From a virus: DNA of 20,804 nucleotides. Each line of letters opens with the position of its first letter. The stretch's first letter is position 1. The notes under the pieces are model-generated. The model saw only the letters and a program-made list of their open reading frames with translations, did not search any database and was not told where the DNA came from. A program made the translations under genes and the position numbers. Of this stretch, positions 1 to 8,317 are shown in pieces. Location of the stretch: the IMG/VR virus record IMGVR_UViG_3300031952_000187, positions 1 through 20,804 of that record. One strand, 5' to 3'.

Positions 1-2352
1 CCTTTGGTCTATTAACTTTGATTGCTGCGTATTTTGAATGCTTATTCTTTTGTCCTTAGCTACTTCTTTCTCTTTTTCTCTTTGTGTTGTATTACCAATC
101 TCCATATCGTAAAGTCTTTGGTTATACTGAAACTCTTCTGCCATTAACTGAGATTTCAATTGAGCTTGTTGTTGCATTTTTTGCATATCAAACTGAACTT
201 CCATTTGCTTTATTTTTATCTTAGCATTGGTTTCCATCTCAATTTTTTGCATTGCTGTTTGCCCTGCTAGTTGTTGAGATTGCATTTGTTGTTGAGCAAT
301 CATTGCTTGTTGTTGCATCTTCATCTTCTCTTCTCTATCATTCTTCTTAACTCGCTTCATCTTTAGCAATTGATTAGCAAGCTTTATATTCTTAATCTCT
401 CTTATGTCTATAGCATCTTCAAGGTTTATGTCGCCCTTAGATAATGCCATTTGTATATTGCCTTCAAGTTGAGCTCTTTGCTCTTCGTCAGGAGACAATT
501 CAATAAAAATACCAAAGTCGTATATGTATAAATCAGAGATGTCATTTAGTATAGAAACATTGTACTTGCCTATTTTATTTACAAAGTCATCTTTAAAGTC
601 AGCGTACTCCAATATATCTCCAATCCTGTACGTTAATGCTTCTGCTATTGTTTTGTAAATAAATAAACCACCTTCAAGAATATGTCTTGTTGCGGTATTT
701 GAATTTAATGCTGCCAACTTCTGTACACCAACTAATGAGTTAGGATCAGGCATTGAGCCGTCCCTAGCCTCGTTTAAGCCTGTTACAGCCCTTATCATAT
801 CCATGTAATGATTATAGTTAGTTATAAGCATTTGCGTCTTGCTTGCGCCTGAATTAGACGTAAGCTGTGTAATTGGTATTCTTGCATTATTAAACTCGCC
901 ATCTTGCGTATAACTTCTTCCTATAACACTACCTGTTTGGAAGTACAATCTTAATGCGTCTTCAGGATTGTATGCCGCACCTGTACCCAAGTCAATCTCA
1001 TTTAAACCATCAGCGTCTATAAATACACCATCAGGGACAACACGAGCTATTACTTGCTGTAGTTTCAAATGACTTATCTGAATCAAATCAGCAAATGGAA
1101 TCATTCTACGAACCAACGACTCGATTGCACCCTTGTACATACGAGGAGCACAAGCTACATAGTTTGGTATTGCATGTTGTGACGCTGACTTAGGTCTAAC
1201 CATATTCTCAGACATCTCCCACTTCAATAAGATATTAGAACCCATTACCATTATTCCTTCATACCAAACATCAATTGTCTTTTCTAACTTCTCAAAATTA
1301 CCTTCCTCCATCATTTCGTTTGGAGGATTGAATGTATCGTCTTTCTCAATTACACGAGAACCGCCATTTTCAAGTATTTTTTTCTTGTAAACAACCTTCT
1401 TAGTAGTCTTGTAATTAAAATACATTAATGTACAAGTATCTCTATTGAATAAACTGTTCTCATAGAATCTTGCTACGTTATAGTAATCATACCAACCTTG
1501 ACTTTGTTGTGATATTTGTTGAAGGTCATCTTTAGTTAAAGTTTGATCTATTTTCAAAAGTTCTGTCATTGGAAGCGTTTTAATCTCACCCCAATAAAAA
1601 CAATCCTTAAAGTAAGGGTCTTCAGTATAACTATAAACAATATTAGCAGGATCTACGTAAGATATTTTAACTCCTGCGCCGGGAAGAAATTCATGCTTTG
1701 CTACTCCTATACCAAGTATAGTCATATCATAGTCAACCCTTCTTCTTGTTTCATCATAATGATTCTCTTCAAAAATAGTATTTATAGCAGTCTCTTCGGC
1801 AATCTCAATAGCAGGTTTGTAGTTTAACTGCATGTATAAGTTCAACTCGTCATCAGTTTCAGGAAGCTCATCGGGGTCCATTGTAAATGCATCAACGCCT
1901 GTCTTTTCTTTTATGGTTGTCAAGATTTCTTTAGAAGCCATCTCTGACTCCATTGCATCTTGATACTTGTTTCTTTTAGCTTGAGACATAGCGTCTTGAG
2001 CATATGCTTTTACTTTAAAAAGTCTATCCGACATTCCATTTACTACAATATCAACAAACTTTGGTATAATAGGAATAGGAGTCCAATCTATATTTAAGTA
2101 TGACAAATCTCCATCAATAGCCAATTCATTTTTGTATTTAGCTACAGACTGCTCGCCTCTTGCATATAATCTTAGTCTATGAAATTCTCTCCATTGGCTA
2201 TAATATCTACAAGAAGTTCCGTCTTTTCTAAACCATTCATATTGAATGGCTTGACCTACTTGCAAACCAAAAGAATCAGATGCCTTCTCAGCATCTGTTG
2301 CCATTTGTGTTGGAAAATTTGTAGATACTATGTCTATTAATATATCTTTCAT
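1..2352 (-). CDS. Phage portal protein, C-terminus cut by window edge
   Basis: The minus frame is open from an ATG at 2352 to the window edge: 784 codons without a stop, so the C-terminus is missing. The start overlaps the TerL stop (ATGA). The portal forms the dodecameric ring at the head vertex through which DNA is packaged. The call rests on position directly after TerL, the large size, and composition: a long alpha/beta body with motifs such as MYKGAIESLVRRMIPFADLI and MDMIRAVTGLNEARDGS, followed from about residue 665 by a Gln/Met/Lys-rich predicted coiled coil (many QQQ and MQ runs), as in portals of podovirus-like and crAss-like phages. The MIRAVTGLNEARDGS region resembles the conserved portal segment in related environmental phages. 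I am fairly sure of the portal role but not of the subfamily. Confidence 0.82.
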   Translation of the reverse strand, partial: MKDILIDIVSTNFPTQMATDAEKASDSFGLQVGQAIQYEWFRKDGTSCRYYSQWREFHRLRLYARGEQSVAKYKNELAIDGDLSYLNIDWTPIPIIPKFVDIVVNGMSDRLFKVKAYAQDAMSQAKRNKYQDAMESEMASKEILTTIKEKTGVDAFTMDPDELPETDDELNLYMQLNYKPAIEIAEETAINTIFEENHYDETRRRVDYDMTILGIGVAKHEFLPGAGVKISYVDPANIVYSYTEDPYFKDCFYWGEIKTLPMTELLKIDQTLTKDDLQQISQQSQGWYDYYNVARFYENSLFNRDTCTLMYFNYKTTKKVVYKKKILENGGSRVIEKDDTFNPPNEMMEEGNFEKLEKTIDVWYEGIMVMGSNILLKWEMSENMVRPKSASQHAIPNYVACAPRMYKGAIESLVRRMIPFADLIQISHLKLQQVIARVVPDGVFIDADGLNEIDLGTGAAYNPEDALRLYFQTGSVIGRSYTQDGEFNNARIPITQLTSNSGASKTQMLITNYNHYMDMIRAVTGLNEARDGSMPDPNSLVGVQKLAALNSNTATRHILEGGLFIYKTIAEALTYRIGDILEYADFKDDFVNKIGKYNVSILNDISDLYIYDFGIFIELSPDEEQRAQLEGNIQMALSKGDINLEDAIDIREIKNIKLANQLLKMKRVKKNDREEKMKMQQQAMIAQQQMQSQQLAGQTAMQKIEMETNAKIKIKQMEVQFDMQKMQQQAQLKSQLMAEEFQYNQRLYDMEIGNTTQREKEKEVAKDKRISIQNTQQSKLIDQR

Positions 2353-4598
2353 CGAATTATTTGACTTGTTGTACCATCATTGCTATACCTTGCGAAGTTA
2401 ATACTAATTTTTGATTCTTTTTTTTCAGGAACATACATATGTTTTTGATTAGCCATAATTGCCAATCCTGAACTTATAGCCGCATCAAATTTAGTTCTGT
2501 CGTTAATATCAAACTTTGCCCAATCTTCTAATGTTCTTGTAAATGGCATTGTACCCATTTCATCTGAACCTCTATACGCACCTACTAAATCCATTCCTAT
2601 GTATCGCTCAATGTAAGACTCGATTGCGGATGCATGCGATTGTTTTACATCTTCAGAAGAGTTTGGTATACCACCAAGTTCTCTTTCTGTTTTTGTTAGT
2701 TTAGCATATTGCTTATCAGGTCTATTCATACAAAAATTCCTATAACCTCTATTTTTAAAATGGTATAGTAATCTTGGTTTGTTATTCTCAATAAGCACAG
2801 GCATACCATAAAACACACAAGCCATTAATACATCTTCAAAAAATATCTCAGCCGTCTGAGGTCGTGCTATATATTCTAAAAAAAACTCGTTTGCAGGGCC
2901 TTCATCCATATGAAATTTAGTCATTCCATGTAATGCTCCATTAGAACCTCTACCCCCCACTACTGCAGATATATCATAGGGATCGCAACCAAATGAACCT
3001 ATGTGCTCGTTACCGGGATAAAATAACTCTCCTCTTCTATAAACATTATTTTGTAAATGCTTATTAGGAATCCAACTTACTAAAAATCTACCATTTCTAT
3101 CAGGTGTCCATACTACTGTACTATCCTTGTCTCCATCTTTCCAATGAAAAGAACCTTTTGTTATATAATGTTCTTTAATCATTGAGTCGTTATAATCAAT
3201 CTGTTGGTATATTTTAGTAAGATTAAATAAAGCTTCTTTGCTTTCATCTCTAAACGCATGTGATTCAGTACGTGGAAACTGTCTATAAAACTCATTCAAA
3301 GCATCAGCATCATTTTTTAACGAATCAACCTCTGCTTCCCAATAATCTAATGCGCCATTTTTTATAACCCCCCCATCAACACCTTCTATTTCTTGCAATG
3401 GCTTTCTAAATACAGGCATGCCATATCTATCAATAAAGCCTTCCATGTTCCATTCCATAGGTATAAACAAAGCATATAGCCCTGACTTTGTTTGCCCATT
3501 AGCATTTCTTGAATGTATACGTGAATCTTCGTATAGCTTTTTAAAGTTATCTCCACCCTTGCTTAAAGCATTTGATGTAGAACCCATCATACACTTGCCA
3601 ATCACTTTACTACCTAATCTCAAACAAGTTTTAGTTACCCTCCAATTGTTCAATATATTGTTTGGCTTAATCCACTTACCACTCTCGTCATGAGCCAAAA
3701 ACAACAACTTCTCACCATCATAAGAGTTCTCTTCTGTATTCTTCCAATCTATTGTGGTATCCAATCCATCCATATCATTGTTGCCCACATTGTGCATGTT
3801 CTTTTTAGTAATTTTAGATGCAGGTATCCTAAATGCCAACTCAGCTTTTGGTTTATCCATGCCATCCATAATAGGTCTAAAAAAAAACGGTAATCTGTTA
3901 TTTATTGGAACAACTTTGTCGGTAAACATTTTTTTAGCATCACTACCTGTTTTTGATAGGATACCAATACGAGAGTCCCTTGCAAGTGTTCCTATATTTA
4001 TACACTCTGATGATGACATAAATGAAAATCCTGAACGTCTTATTTTTAAGTATATCATACCAAAAGACCTGTAGTCTGCTCTGCATGCTTCCCAAAAAAT
4101 AAAATATATTCTGTTTGCTTCTCTAAAGTCAGGATAGCCAATATCAATACTTGCCCATTGAAGATACATCCAATGCGAACCTGTTATATAAGTCTTTACA
4201 CCATTGTTCATAAACCAAAATCCATTCTCTCTATAATCAAACTGCTGTTCAATATAGTCTATCCAACGGTCTTTAAATTGAGGAGGCATTTCATTCCAAT
4301 GAAATATTGACTTCATTTTTGACAAGTCTTTTGGTATCTCTTCTCTTTGCCAATACTGTCTTGATTTCTCTGAATCTCTTTGATGTATTTTATCGGGATA
4401 TTCGGGGAGTGCTATAAGCAGACCTGATATATTTATGATTTGACCTATTTGTCCTGTCTTTGAAATGACTATTAAGTCATACTTGTCATTATACCCATAT
4501 ACCCAACTTCTTGCCTTGTTTTTCTTAACAAGTTCATTTGTAGGTACGTATTCATGTGCTACACTATAAATTGTATTATTTAGACCTTCTCTCTGCAA
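2349..4598 (-). CDS. terL: Terminase large subunit (TerL)
   Basis: This 749-aa protein is the ATP-driven packaging motor and DNA-cutting nuclease. The N-terminal ATPase has a P-loop-like segment KIRRSGFSFMSS (about 185-196), which lacks the classic GK[ST] and looks like a deviant Walker A; a Walker B LLFLAHDE (298-305); and a coupling-motif candidate MMGSTSN (337-343). The C-terminal RNase-H-like nuclease shows GCDPYD (D539), VLIENNK (601-607) and a late acidic segment near D697-D704. The reading frame has no early ATG, so a TTG at 4598 is the best start; it overlaps the end of the upstream small gene by 23 bp, suggesting translational coupling. The sequence resembles large terminases of Bacteroidota and other environmental phages. 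The exact start is the main uncertainty. Confidence 0.9.
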   Translation of the reverse strand: MQREGLNNTIYSVAHEYVPTNELVKKNKARSWVYGYNDKYDLIVISKTGQIGQIINISGLLIALPEYPDKIHQRDSEKSRQYWQREEIPKDLSKMKSIFHWNEMPPQFKDRWIDYIEQQFDYRENGFWFMNNGVKTYITGSHWMYLQWASIDIGYPDFREANRIYFIFWEACRADYRSFGMIYLKIRRSGFSFMSSSECINIGTLARDSRIGILSKTGSDAKKMFTDKVVPINNRLPFFFRPIMDGMDKPKAELAFRIPASKITKKNMHNVGNNDMDGLDTTIDWKNTEENSYDGEKLLFLAHDESGKWIKPNNILNNWRVTKTCLRLGSKVIGKCMMGSTSNALSKGGDNFKKLYEDSRIHSRNANGQTKSGLYALFIPMEWNMEGFIDRYGMPVFRKPLQEIEGVDGGVIKNGALDYWEAEVDSLKNDADALNEFYRQFPRTESHAFRDESKEALFNLTKIYQQIDYNDSMIKEHYITKGSFHWKDGDKDSTVVWTPDRNGRFLVSWIPNKHLQNNVYRRGELFYPGNEHIGSFGCDPYDISAVVGGRGSNGALHGMTKFHMDEGPANEFFLEYIARPQTAEIFFEDVLMACVFYGMPVLIENNKPRLLYHFKNRGYRNFCMNRPDKQYAKLTKTERELGGIPNSSEDVKQSHASAIESYIERYIGMDLVGAYRGSDEMGTMPFTRTLEDWAKFDINDRTKFDAAISSGLAIMANQKHMYVPEKKESKISINFARYSNDGTTSQIIR

Positions 4599-4857
4599 AT
4601 CCTTGTTTTGTATCTGTTTTACTAATACCTCTATCCATAGAGTCTATGTTTTCTCTTTCCAATTCAATTCTACTTAGTATTTCAAAAGCATCAAATATTG
4701 CTAACTTTTTTGACATCGCTGCATTCTTAAGCTTGTCGGCAGATAAGTCATCGTCTGAGTTTATCTTTATGATGTCCTCTTCTGCAACTTTTATCAGTTG
4801 CTCAACAGCTTTATGCCCTGCTGCAATTATTTTTAATTTTACTTCTCTAATGTTCAT
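4576..4857 (-). CDS. Candidate small terminase subunit (TerS-like)
   Basis: A 93-aa, mostly helical, charged protein directly upstream of TerL and overlapping it by 23 bp. Small terminases bind the packaging site on phage DNA and load the motor; they usually sit just before terL and are 90-200 aa. The sequence has a helix-rich N-terminus (AAGHKAVEQLIKVAEEDI), a central NAAMSKKLAIFDAFEILSRIE segment like that seen in small proteins next to terL in related environmental phages, and a basic C-terminus (QGFAERRSK). No clear helix-turn-helix is visible, so the TerS call rests on position, size and recalled similarity. It overlaps the preceding dioxygenase gene by 11 bp, consistent with one leftward operon. 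Confidence 0.5.
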   Translation of the reverse strand: MNIREVKLKIIAAGHKAVEQLIKVAEEDIIKINSDDDLSADKLKNAAMSKKLAIFDAFEILSRIELERENIDSMDRGISKTDTKQGFAERRSK

Positions 4858-5323
4858 TTTTTTCTAAAAATATTACTTGTATTAATCTTGAACAGTCACC
4901 TTCTCCAAAGTTTTTAAATATAGTTCTTGAGTGTGGAGCATTTGAATTAAATGCAATCATTCTATTAAACTTTGAAAGCACTCTACATAACTCATTATTT
5001 TCTTTATCGTAAATTGTAGTTCCATCATCAAACGGATGATATTTACTAAGATACAAAATGCAAGTGATATCTCCCATCATATCATCTTTATGTATAAAAT
5101 TTGGCTCTTCTTGATTTAATGGCGACTTTCTTACAAAATTAAATTTCACTTTATATCTTGGATACAATAATTCAATATATCTAGCAAACTCATCATTATC
5201 TCTTGCTTGTATATTTTTAAATACATTGACACCATCTGTTACATCGTAAAATTCTCCTTTTAAAATATCCTCTACATATTGAATTGGATTATCCAACACA
5301 TTGTCAAATGATATTAAATTCAT
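4847..5323 (-). CDS. 2-oxoglutarate/Fe(II)-dependent dioxygenase (prolyl-hydroxylase-like)
   Basis: A 158-aa protein with the ligand set of the double-stranded beta-helix 2OG-Fe(II) oxygenases: H78-x-D80 in NFIHKDDM, a distal H131 in NAPHSRT, and R146 in CSRLIQV, which would bind the 2-oxoglutarate carboxylate. The segment DITCILYLS followed by DDGTTIYD is typical of this fold (compare ITAILYLN and GGET in prolyl 4-hydroxylase-like proteins), and the layout resembles the DUF6445-type branch found in phages and bacteria. These enzymes hydroxylate proteins or nucleic acids; the substrate here is unknown. It lies between the TerS candidate and the GroES-like gene, and close to the collagen-like fibre at 6111-7943. 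It overlaps the upstream gene by 4 bp. Fold confidence is good; substrate is not resolved. Confidence 0.78.
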   Translation of the reverse strand: MNLISFDNVLDNPIQYVEDILKGEFYDVTDGVNVFKNIQARDNDEFARYIELLYPRYKVKFNFVRKSPLNQEEPNFIHKDDMMGDITCILYLSKYHPFDDGTTIYDKENNELCRVLSKFNRMIAFNSNAPHSRTIFKNFGEGDCSRLIQVIFLEKNEH

Positions 5324-5883
5324 AGCTTAATTGTTATTTGATGATCCATAATTCGATACAACTTTTCATCGTCAACAGTAAACTCGTACTCAGAATCAAA
5401 CTTGTAACAAACAACATCTCCTGCTTTTATTCCTTTACTAATCAAGTATTCATTTGGGTACTTCATTATACCCATCAATGGCTCATTAGTAAAACACTTC
5501 TTGATGTAGCATTCAATTGCCGGCAATGGCTTTACAAAACAATACTTGTCATACGCGTTCCACGTAGAACTTTTTTTGTACATAAAAAACTGATCAGTTT
5601 CAATAAAGAAGTTATCATCTCTAAAGAAACTCTTACCACTTTTTTGACGACCCTTCATGTCGTTGTAATACTTAAAAACATTATGATGAACGAGTAATAT
5701 ATCACCCGGAGTAATTGGGCCGTTGTAACCTAAAGGGACTTCTACGACTTCTGCATATCGGTTAGAAAACATGTGGTCTTCCTCTGAAGTACTAACCACT
5801 ATCTCTACTCCTGATATGTCTTTTGTGTTGTCGTATCGTTTCCCCTTCAATGGCTTTGCTATGAAGTAGAATGGTGAACGCAT
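5320..5883 (-). CDS. Double GroES-like phage protein
   Basis: A 187-aa protein that reads as two GroES-like barrels in tandem. In the first half, ISGVEIVVSTSEED followed by AEVVEVP and then PITPGDILLVHH (residues 23-67) parallels the GroES order mobile loop, GEVxAVG strand and VGDxVLF strand. In the second half, FVKPLP (116-121), LMGIMKYP (136-143), IKAGDVVCYK (152-161) and DDEKLYRIMDHQITI (171-185) parallel the GroES C-terminus (GD.V.F...EV.IDGEEYLIL.E.DILA). Related proteins occur in the structural clusters of environmental phages. T4 gp31 is the known precedent for a phage co-chaperonin that helps GroEL fold capsid protein. It is separate from the ordinary groES at 16246-16503. A direct role with GroEL is an inference; it might instead be a virion component. 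Confidence 0.6.
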   Translation of the reverse strand: MRSPFYFIAKPLKGKRYDNTKDISGVEIVVSTSEEDHMFSNRYAEVVEVPLGYNGPITPGDILLVHHNVFKYYNDMKGRQKSGKSFFRDDNFFIETDQFFMYKKSSTWNAYDKYCFVKPLPAIECYIKKCFTNEPLMGIMKYPNEYLISKGIKAGDVVCYKFDSEYEFTVDDEKLYRIMDHQITIKL

Positions 5884-6111
5884 TTAAAAATTTATATTAT
5901 ATTCGATTGAAATTGGTATTGTTGAATTGAACTCTTTCCAAAGCACTATTTCACTTTTTTCATTTATTATATACACTAATATAGAACTTGACTCTTCATC
6001 ATGTCTTATTAGGTGAATCTCGTTAGAATCACCTAATACTTTTTGCCCTACAATATAATGCATTGCACCTCCTTTATAATCAGGACCAACTGATATTTTT
6101 CTTATATCCAT
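5884..6111 (-). CDS. Conserved small phage protein (IRKISVGPDYK type)
   Basis: A 75-aa protein of unknown function. It has a recognisable pattern: N-terminal DIRKISVGPDYKGGAMHYIVGQ, a middle HLIRHDEESSSILVYI strand pair, and the C-terminal block LWKEFNSTIPISIEYNINF. I recall very similar small proteins in marine and freshwater phages beside the GroES-like gene seen here, so it belongs to a conserved structural neighbourhood. It is probably a compact beta-rich domain with no membrane segment. Its ATG abuts the fibre stop at 6111 (1-bp overlap) and its stop lies immediately before the next start. No function is proposed. Confidence 0.72.
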   Translation of the reverse strand: MDIRKISVGPDYKGGAMHYIVGQKVLGDSNEIHLIRHDEESSSILVYIINEKSEIVLWKEFNSTIPISIEYNINF

Positions 6112-7943
6112 TATGGGTAAATTCTTACTTCTATAGTAGTATTAAACAATGTACTATTTATATAGTTATCACTAAAATCTTTTGATGAAACAACAATTGA
6201 ATTAGCTCCTGAAATAGCTGATCTAATAGTAATTGTATCATTTGATGCGCCTGCAGACCCTGCAAGTATAAATGTTTTTGAAGCATTTAAACTTGTAGAA
6301 AATGTAGCAACATATCTTCCTGTATTAAGGTAAGACCAAGTTACAGTTAGTCCTGTTGTATTTTCTAAAACCGTAGCAGTAGGAGCACTTGTTCCACTTT
6401 GTGTTAAAGTAGCTACGTATGAAGTATATTTACTTAATGCTAATGTTCCGCTTTCGTCAGGAAGTTGCCAATTTCTAGCAGCAGTTGGATTATCTGCTAA
6501 TAAATTAGATTGAAAAGAAGAATTATAAAATTGTAAAGCACCTGAGTTTGTAGCAGTAGTGTCAACTGCTAATGCAATACCTCTACCTGTAGTATTAATT
6601 GCTGTAATAAAAACTGATGAACTTTTTTGAACTGTTAAATTGTTTGAAAACAATGTTTGAGAAGAGTATAATCTTATTTGCGCTACATTGTTTCTTTTAA
6701 TAATAACATCAGCATTATCTGTTGTTCCTATAAAATTTGCTACGCCTAATCCTGTATTTCCTAATGTAGACCAACTACCACCACCTGTTATATCCGATAA
6801 CATTGCAAATGTTCCACTCTTATCAGGGAAAGTATAAAGACGGTCTGCAGTAAGTCCTCCATATCCTAATCTAGTCATAAAATTTTCTCCTGCAAATACA
6901 GCCATATTGTTACTTGTAGCTGTAGCATTGTATCCAAATAAATTAACATGACTATAAGAGTTTAATGTACCTGCATCTGCACCAAAAGCATTTACATGAA
7001 AACCCGAATTGCTTACTGCAGCACCACTACCTAAAGCATTTATATGATAACCTGAATTGCTAGTAGCTGCAGTTGAACCTACAGCGTTTACATAAAAACC
7101 TGTATTGCTTAATGCTGCTTGATATCCTAAAGCATTTACTTCATTACCTGTATTACCTTGTGCTGCACCTGCTCCAAATGCATTTACATTATTCCCTGTA
7201 TTACTTAATCCTGCAAGAGTACCTTGATAATTTCTACCATTAGTTAAAGCATGGTCAAAGTCTAAAACTTGTTGTAATGTTTGCGTTCCTGTTGGACCTG
7301 TTGCACCTGTTGGACCTGTTGCACCTGTAGGCCCTTGAGCACCTGTCGCACCTGCAGGACCTTGTGCTCCTTGTGAAGCTAACAACGCCCAATGTGTAGT
7401 ATCTAAATCAGGAGTAATAGTACCTGATGTTGCTAATATACAAAACCATGATGCACCTCCGTAAGCCACAGCGTCATCAATGACATATGACGTACCTGAC
7501 ACCCATGAACTTTGCCAATTTAAACCTGCAGGACCTACAGGACCCGGAACACCTTGTGGACCTATTGGACCTTGTATACCTTGAGGCCCTGTTACAACTG
7601 ATGATGACCATATTGGTATATTCCCTGTACCTTGACTTACAAGGACTTGACCTGATGTACCTGCACTTGAATTTATTAAAAACTGATTTGATATATTTAT
7701 AGTATTTGTTTGAACAATACCATAAAAAACGCCATTAGCAGCATATAAAACTTTATTATTTAAATTAACATCTGCTGTTGCTCCTGTATATGGAACAAAC
7801 CCACCATTTAATCCTATATAAGAAATTAACTGATTAACAGTAAAGTTTTTAGTAGCATTATTATTTGCAGTATCAGTACCAATCATCTTATCATTACCTG
7901 ATATTGTTGATGGTGCTAAAGGATATGATTCTATTTTTGCCAT
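6111..7943 (-). CDS. Collagen-like tail fibre with carbohydrate-binding-type insert
   Basis: A 610-aa tail fibre or receptor-binding protein. Modules in order: an N-terminal anchor (1-65) shared with the 937-aa fibre (KMIGTD, TKNFTV, LISYIG); seven Gly-X-Y triplets (119-139); a compact Trp/Cys-containing domain (141-190) with WVSGTSY, DDAVAY, GGASWFCI and HWALLAS, resembling chitin-binding type 5/12 modules; nine further Gly-X-Y triplets (192-218), mainly GPT and GAT; six 16-residue repeats of the form xxVNAxGxxAAxxNTG (251-346); the segment TFPDKSGTFAML; and a C-terminal beta domain beginning near WQLPDESGTLAL and YVATLTQSGTSAPTATVL, common at the ends of Bacteroidota phage fibres. The architecture suggests a trimer. 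The A-rich leader AAAAAAAACAATG supports the ATG at 7943. Confidence 0.88.
   Translation of the reverse strand: MAKIESYPLAPSTISGNDKMIGTDTANNNATKNFTVNQLISYIGLNGGFVPYTGATADVNLNNKVLYAANGVFYGIVQTNTINISNQFLINSSAGTSGQVLVSQGTGNIPIWSSSVVTGPQGIQGPIGPQGVPGPVGPAGLNWQSSWVSGTSYVIDDAVAYGGASWFCILATSGTITPDLDTTHWALLASQGAQGPAGATGAQGPTGATGPTGATGPTGTQTLQQVLDFDHALTNGRNYQGTLAGLSNTGNNVNAFGAGAAQGNTGNEVNALGYQAALSNTGFYVNAVGSTAATSNSGYHINALGSGAAVSNSGFHVNAFGADAGTLNSYSHVNLFGYNATATSNNMAVFAGENFMTRLGYGGLTADRLYTFPDKSGTFAMLSDITGGGSWSTLGNTGLGVANFIGTTDNADVIIKRNNVAQIRLYSSQTLFSNNLTVQKSSSVFITAINTTGRGIALAVDTTATNSGALQFYNSSFQSNLLADNPTAARNWQLPDESGTLALSKYTSYVATLTQSGTSAPTATVLENTTGLTVTWSYLNTGRYVATFSTSLNASKTFILAGSAGASNDTITIRSAISGANSIVVSSKDFSDNYINSTLFNTTIEVRIYP
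6906..7193 (-). repeat. Six 16-residue fibre-shaft repeats
   Basis: Six tandem copies of a 16-residue unit (residues 251-346) with the core VNAxGxxAA, for example EVNALGYQAALSNTG, FYVNAVGSTAATSNSG and YHINALGSGAAVSNSG. The spacing is exact. The pattern recalls the left-handed beta-roll repeats of YadA-like adhesin heads, so it probably forms a trimeric shaft segment. Confidence 0.75.
7290..7370 (-). repeat. Collagen-like Gly-X-Y block 2
   Basis: Nine consecutive Gly-X-Y triplets (residues 192-218), dominated by alternating GPT and GAT. On the DNA the unit is a 9- to 18-bp imperfect repeat, so the block could expand or contract by recombination. Threonine in Y is typical of bacterial and phage collagen-like proteins. 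Confidence 0.85.
7527..7589 (-). repeat. Collagen-like Gly-X-Y block 1
   Basis: Seven consecutive Gly-X-Y triplets (residues 119-139 of the 610-aa fibre). Proline is mostly in X (GPQ, GPI, GPV, GPA); only GVP places it in Y. Such blocks form a triple helix connecting fibre domains. Confidence 0.85.
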
Positions 7944-7984
7944 TGTTTTTTTTATAAAATTACAAAAAATATCTCAATGATATT

Positions 7985-8317
7985 TTACTCGTCATTTTCA
8001 ATAGCTTTTATGCTATGGTTTTTATCTATTAGTTCTAAAAAGTAATACAATAATCTGCCAATAAATGTCAAAGTATTAGCTAATTTATTTTTACCAATTA
8101 CTGAGCTAATTGTCTCATCCTCATTTCCAAACTTATAAATACTGTAATGTTTTATTAAAGTTGAGTTGAATAATCTACCACACACTACATTTCCCAATTG
8201 ATCTATTGCTCTAGCTATATTATAAAAATACTTTCTTCTTCCTAAATAAAATATTGAAAATATAAATCCTATTGGAAAAATTATAATTGATACTACTATT
8301 GCTATTATAAGAATCAT
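7985..8317 (-). CDS. Conserved phage membrane-anchored protein (GNEDETISSVIGKNK type)
   Basis: A 110-aa protein with one strongly hydrophobic N-terminal segment (residues 1-25, ILIIAIVVSIIIFPIGFIF) followed by a basic stop-transfer region (LGRRKYF), then a soluble C-terminal part. The C-terminal part carries a conserved phage motif, GNEDETISSVIGKNK (64-78), and a Lys/His/Asp-rich ending LIDKNHSIKAIENDE. I recall this motif from small proteins in tail or lysis regions of many phages, but its function is not known to me. It is probably an inner-membrane protein with one TM helix. It overlaps the next gene upstream by 4 bp and lies between the two fibre genes. Confidence 0.72.
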   Translation of the reverse strand: MILIIAIVVSIIIFPIGFIFSIFYLGRRKYFYNIARAIDQLGNVVCGRLFNSTLIKHYSIYKFGNEDETISSVIGKNKLANTLTFIGRLLYYFLELIDKNHSIKAIENDE

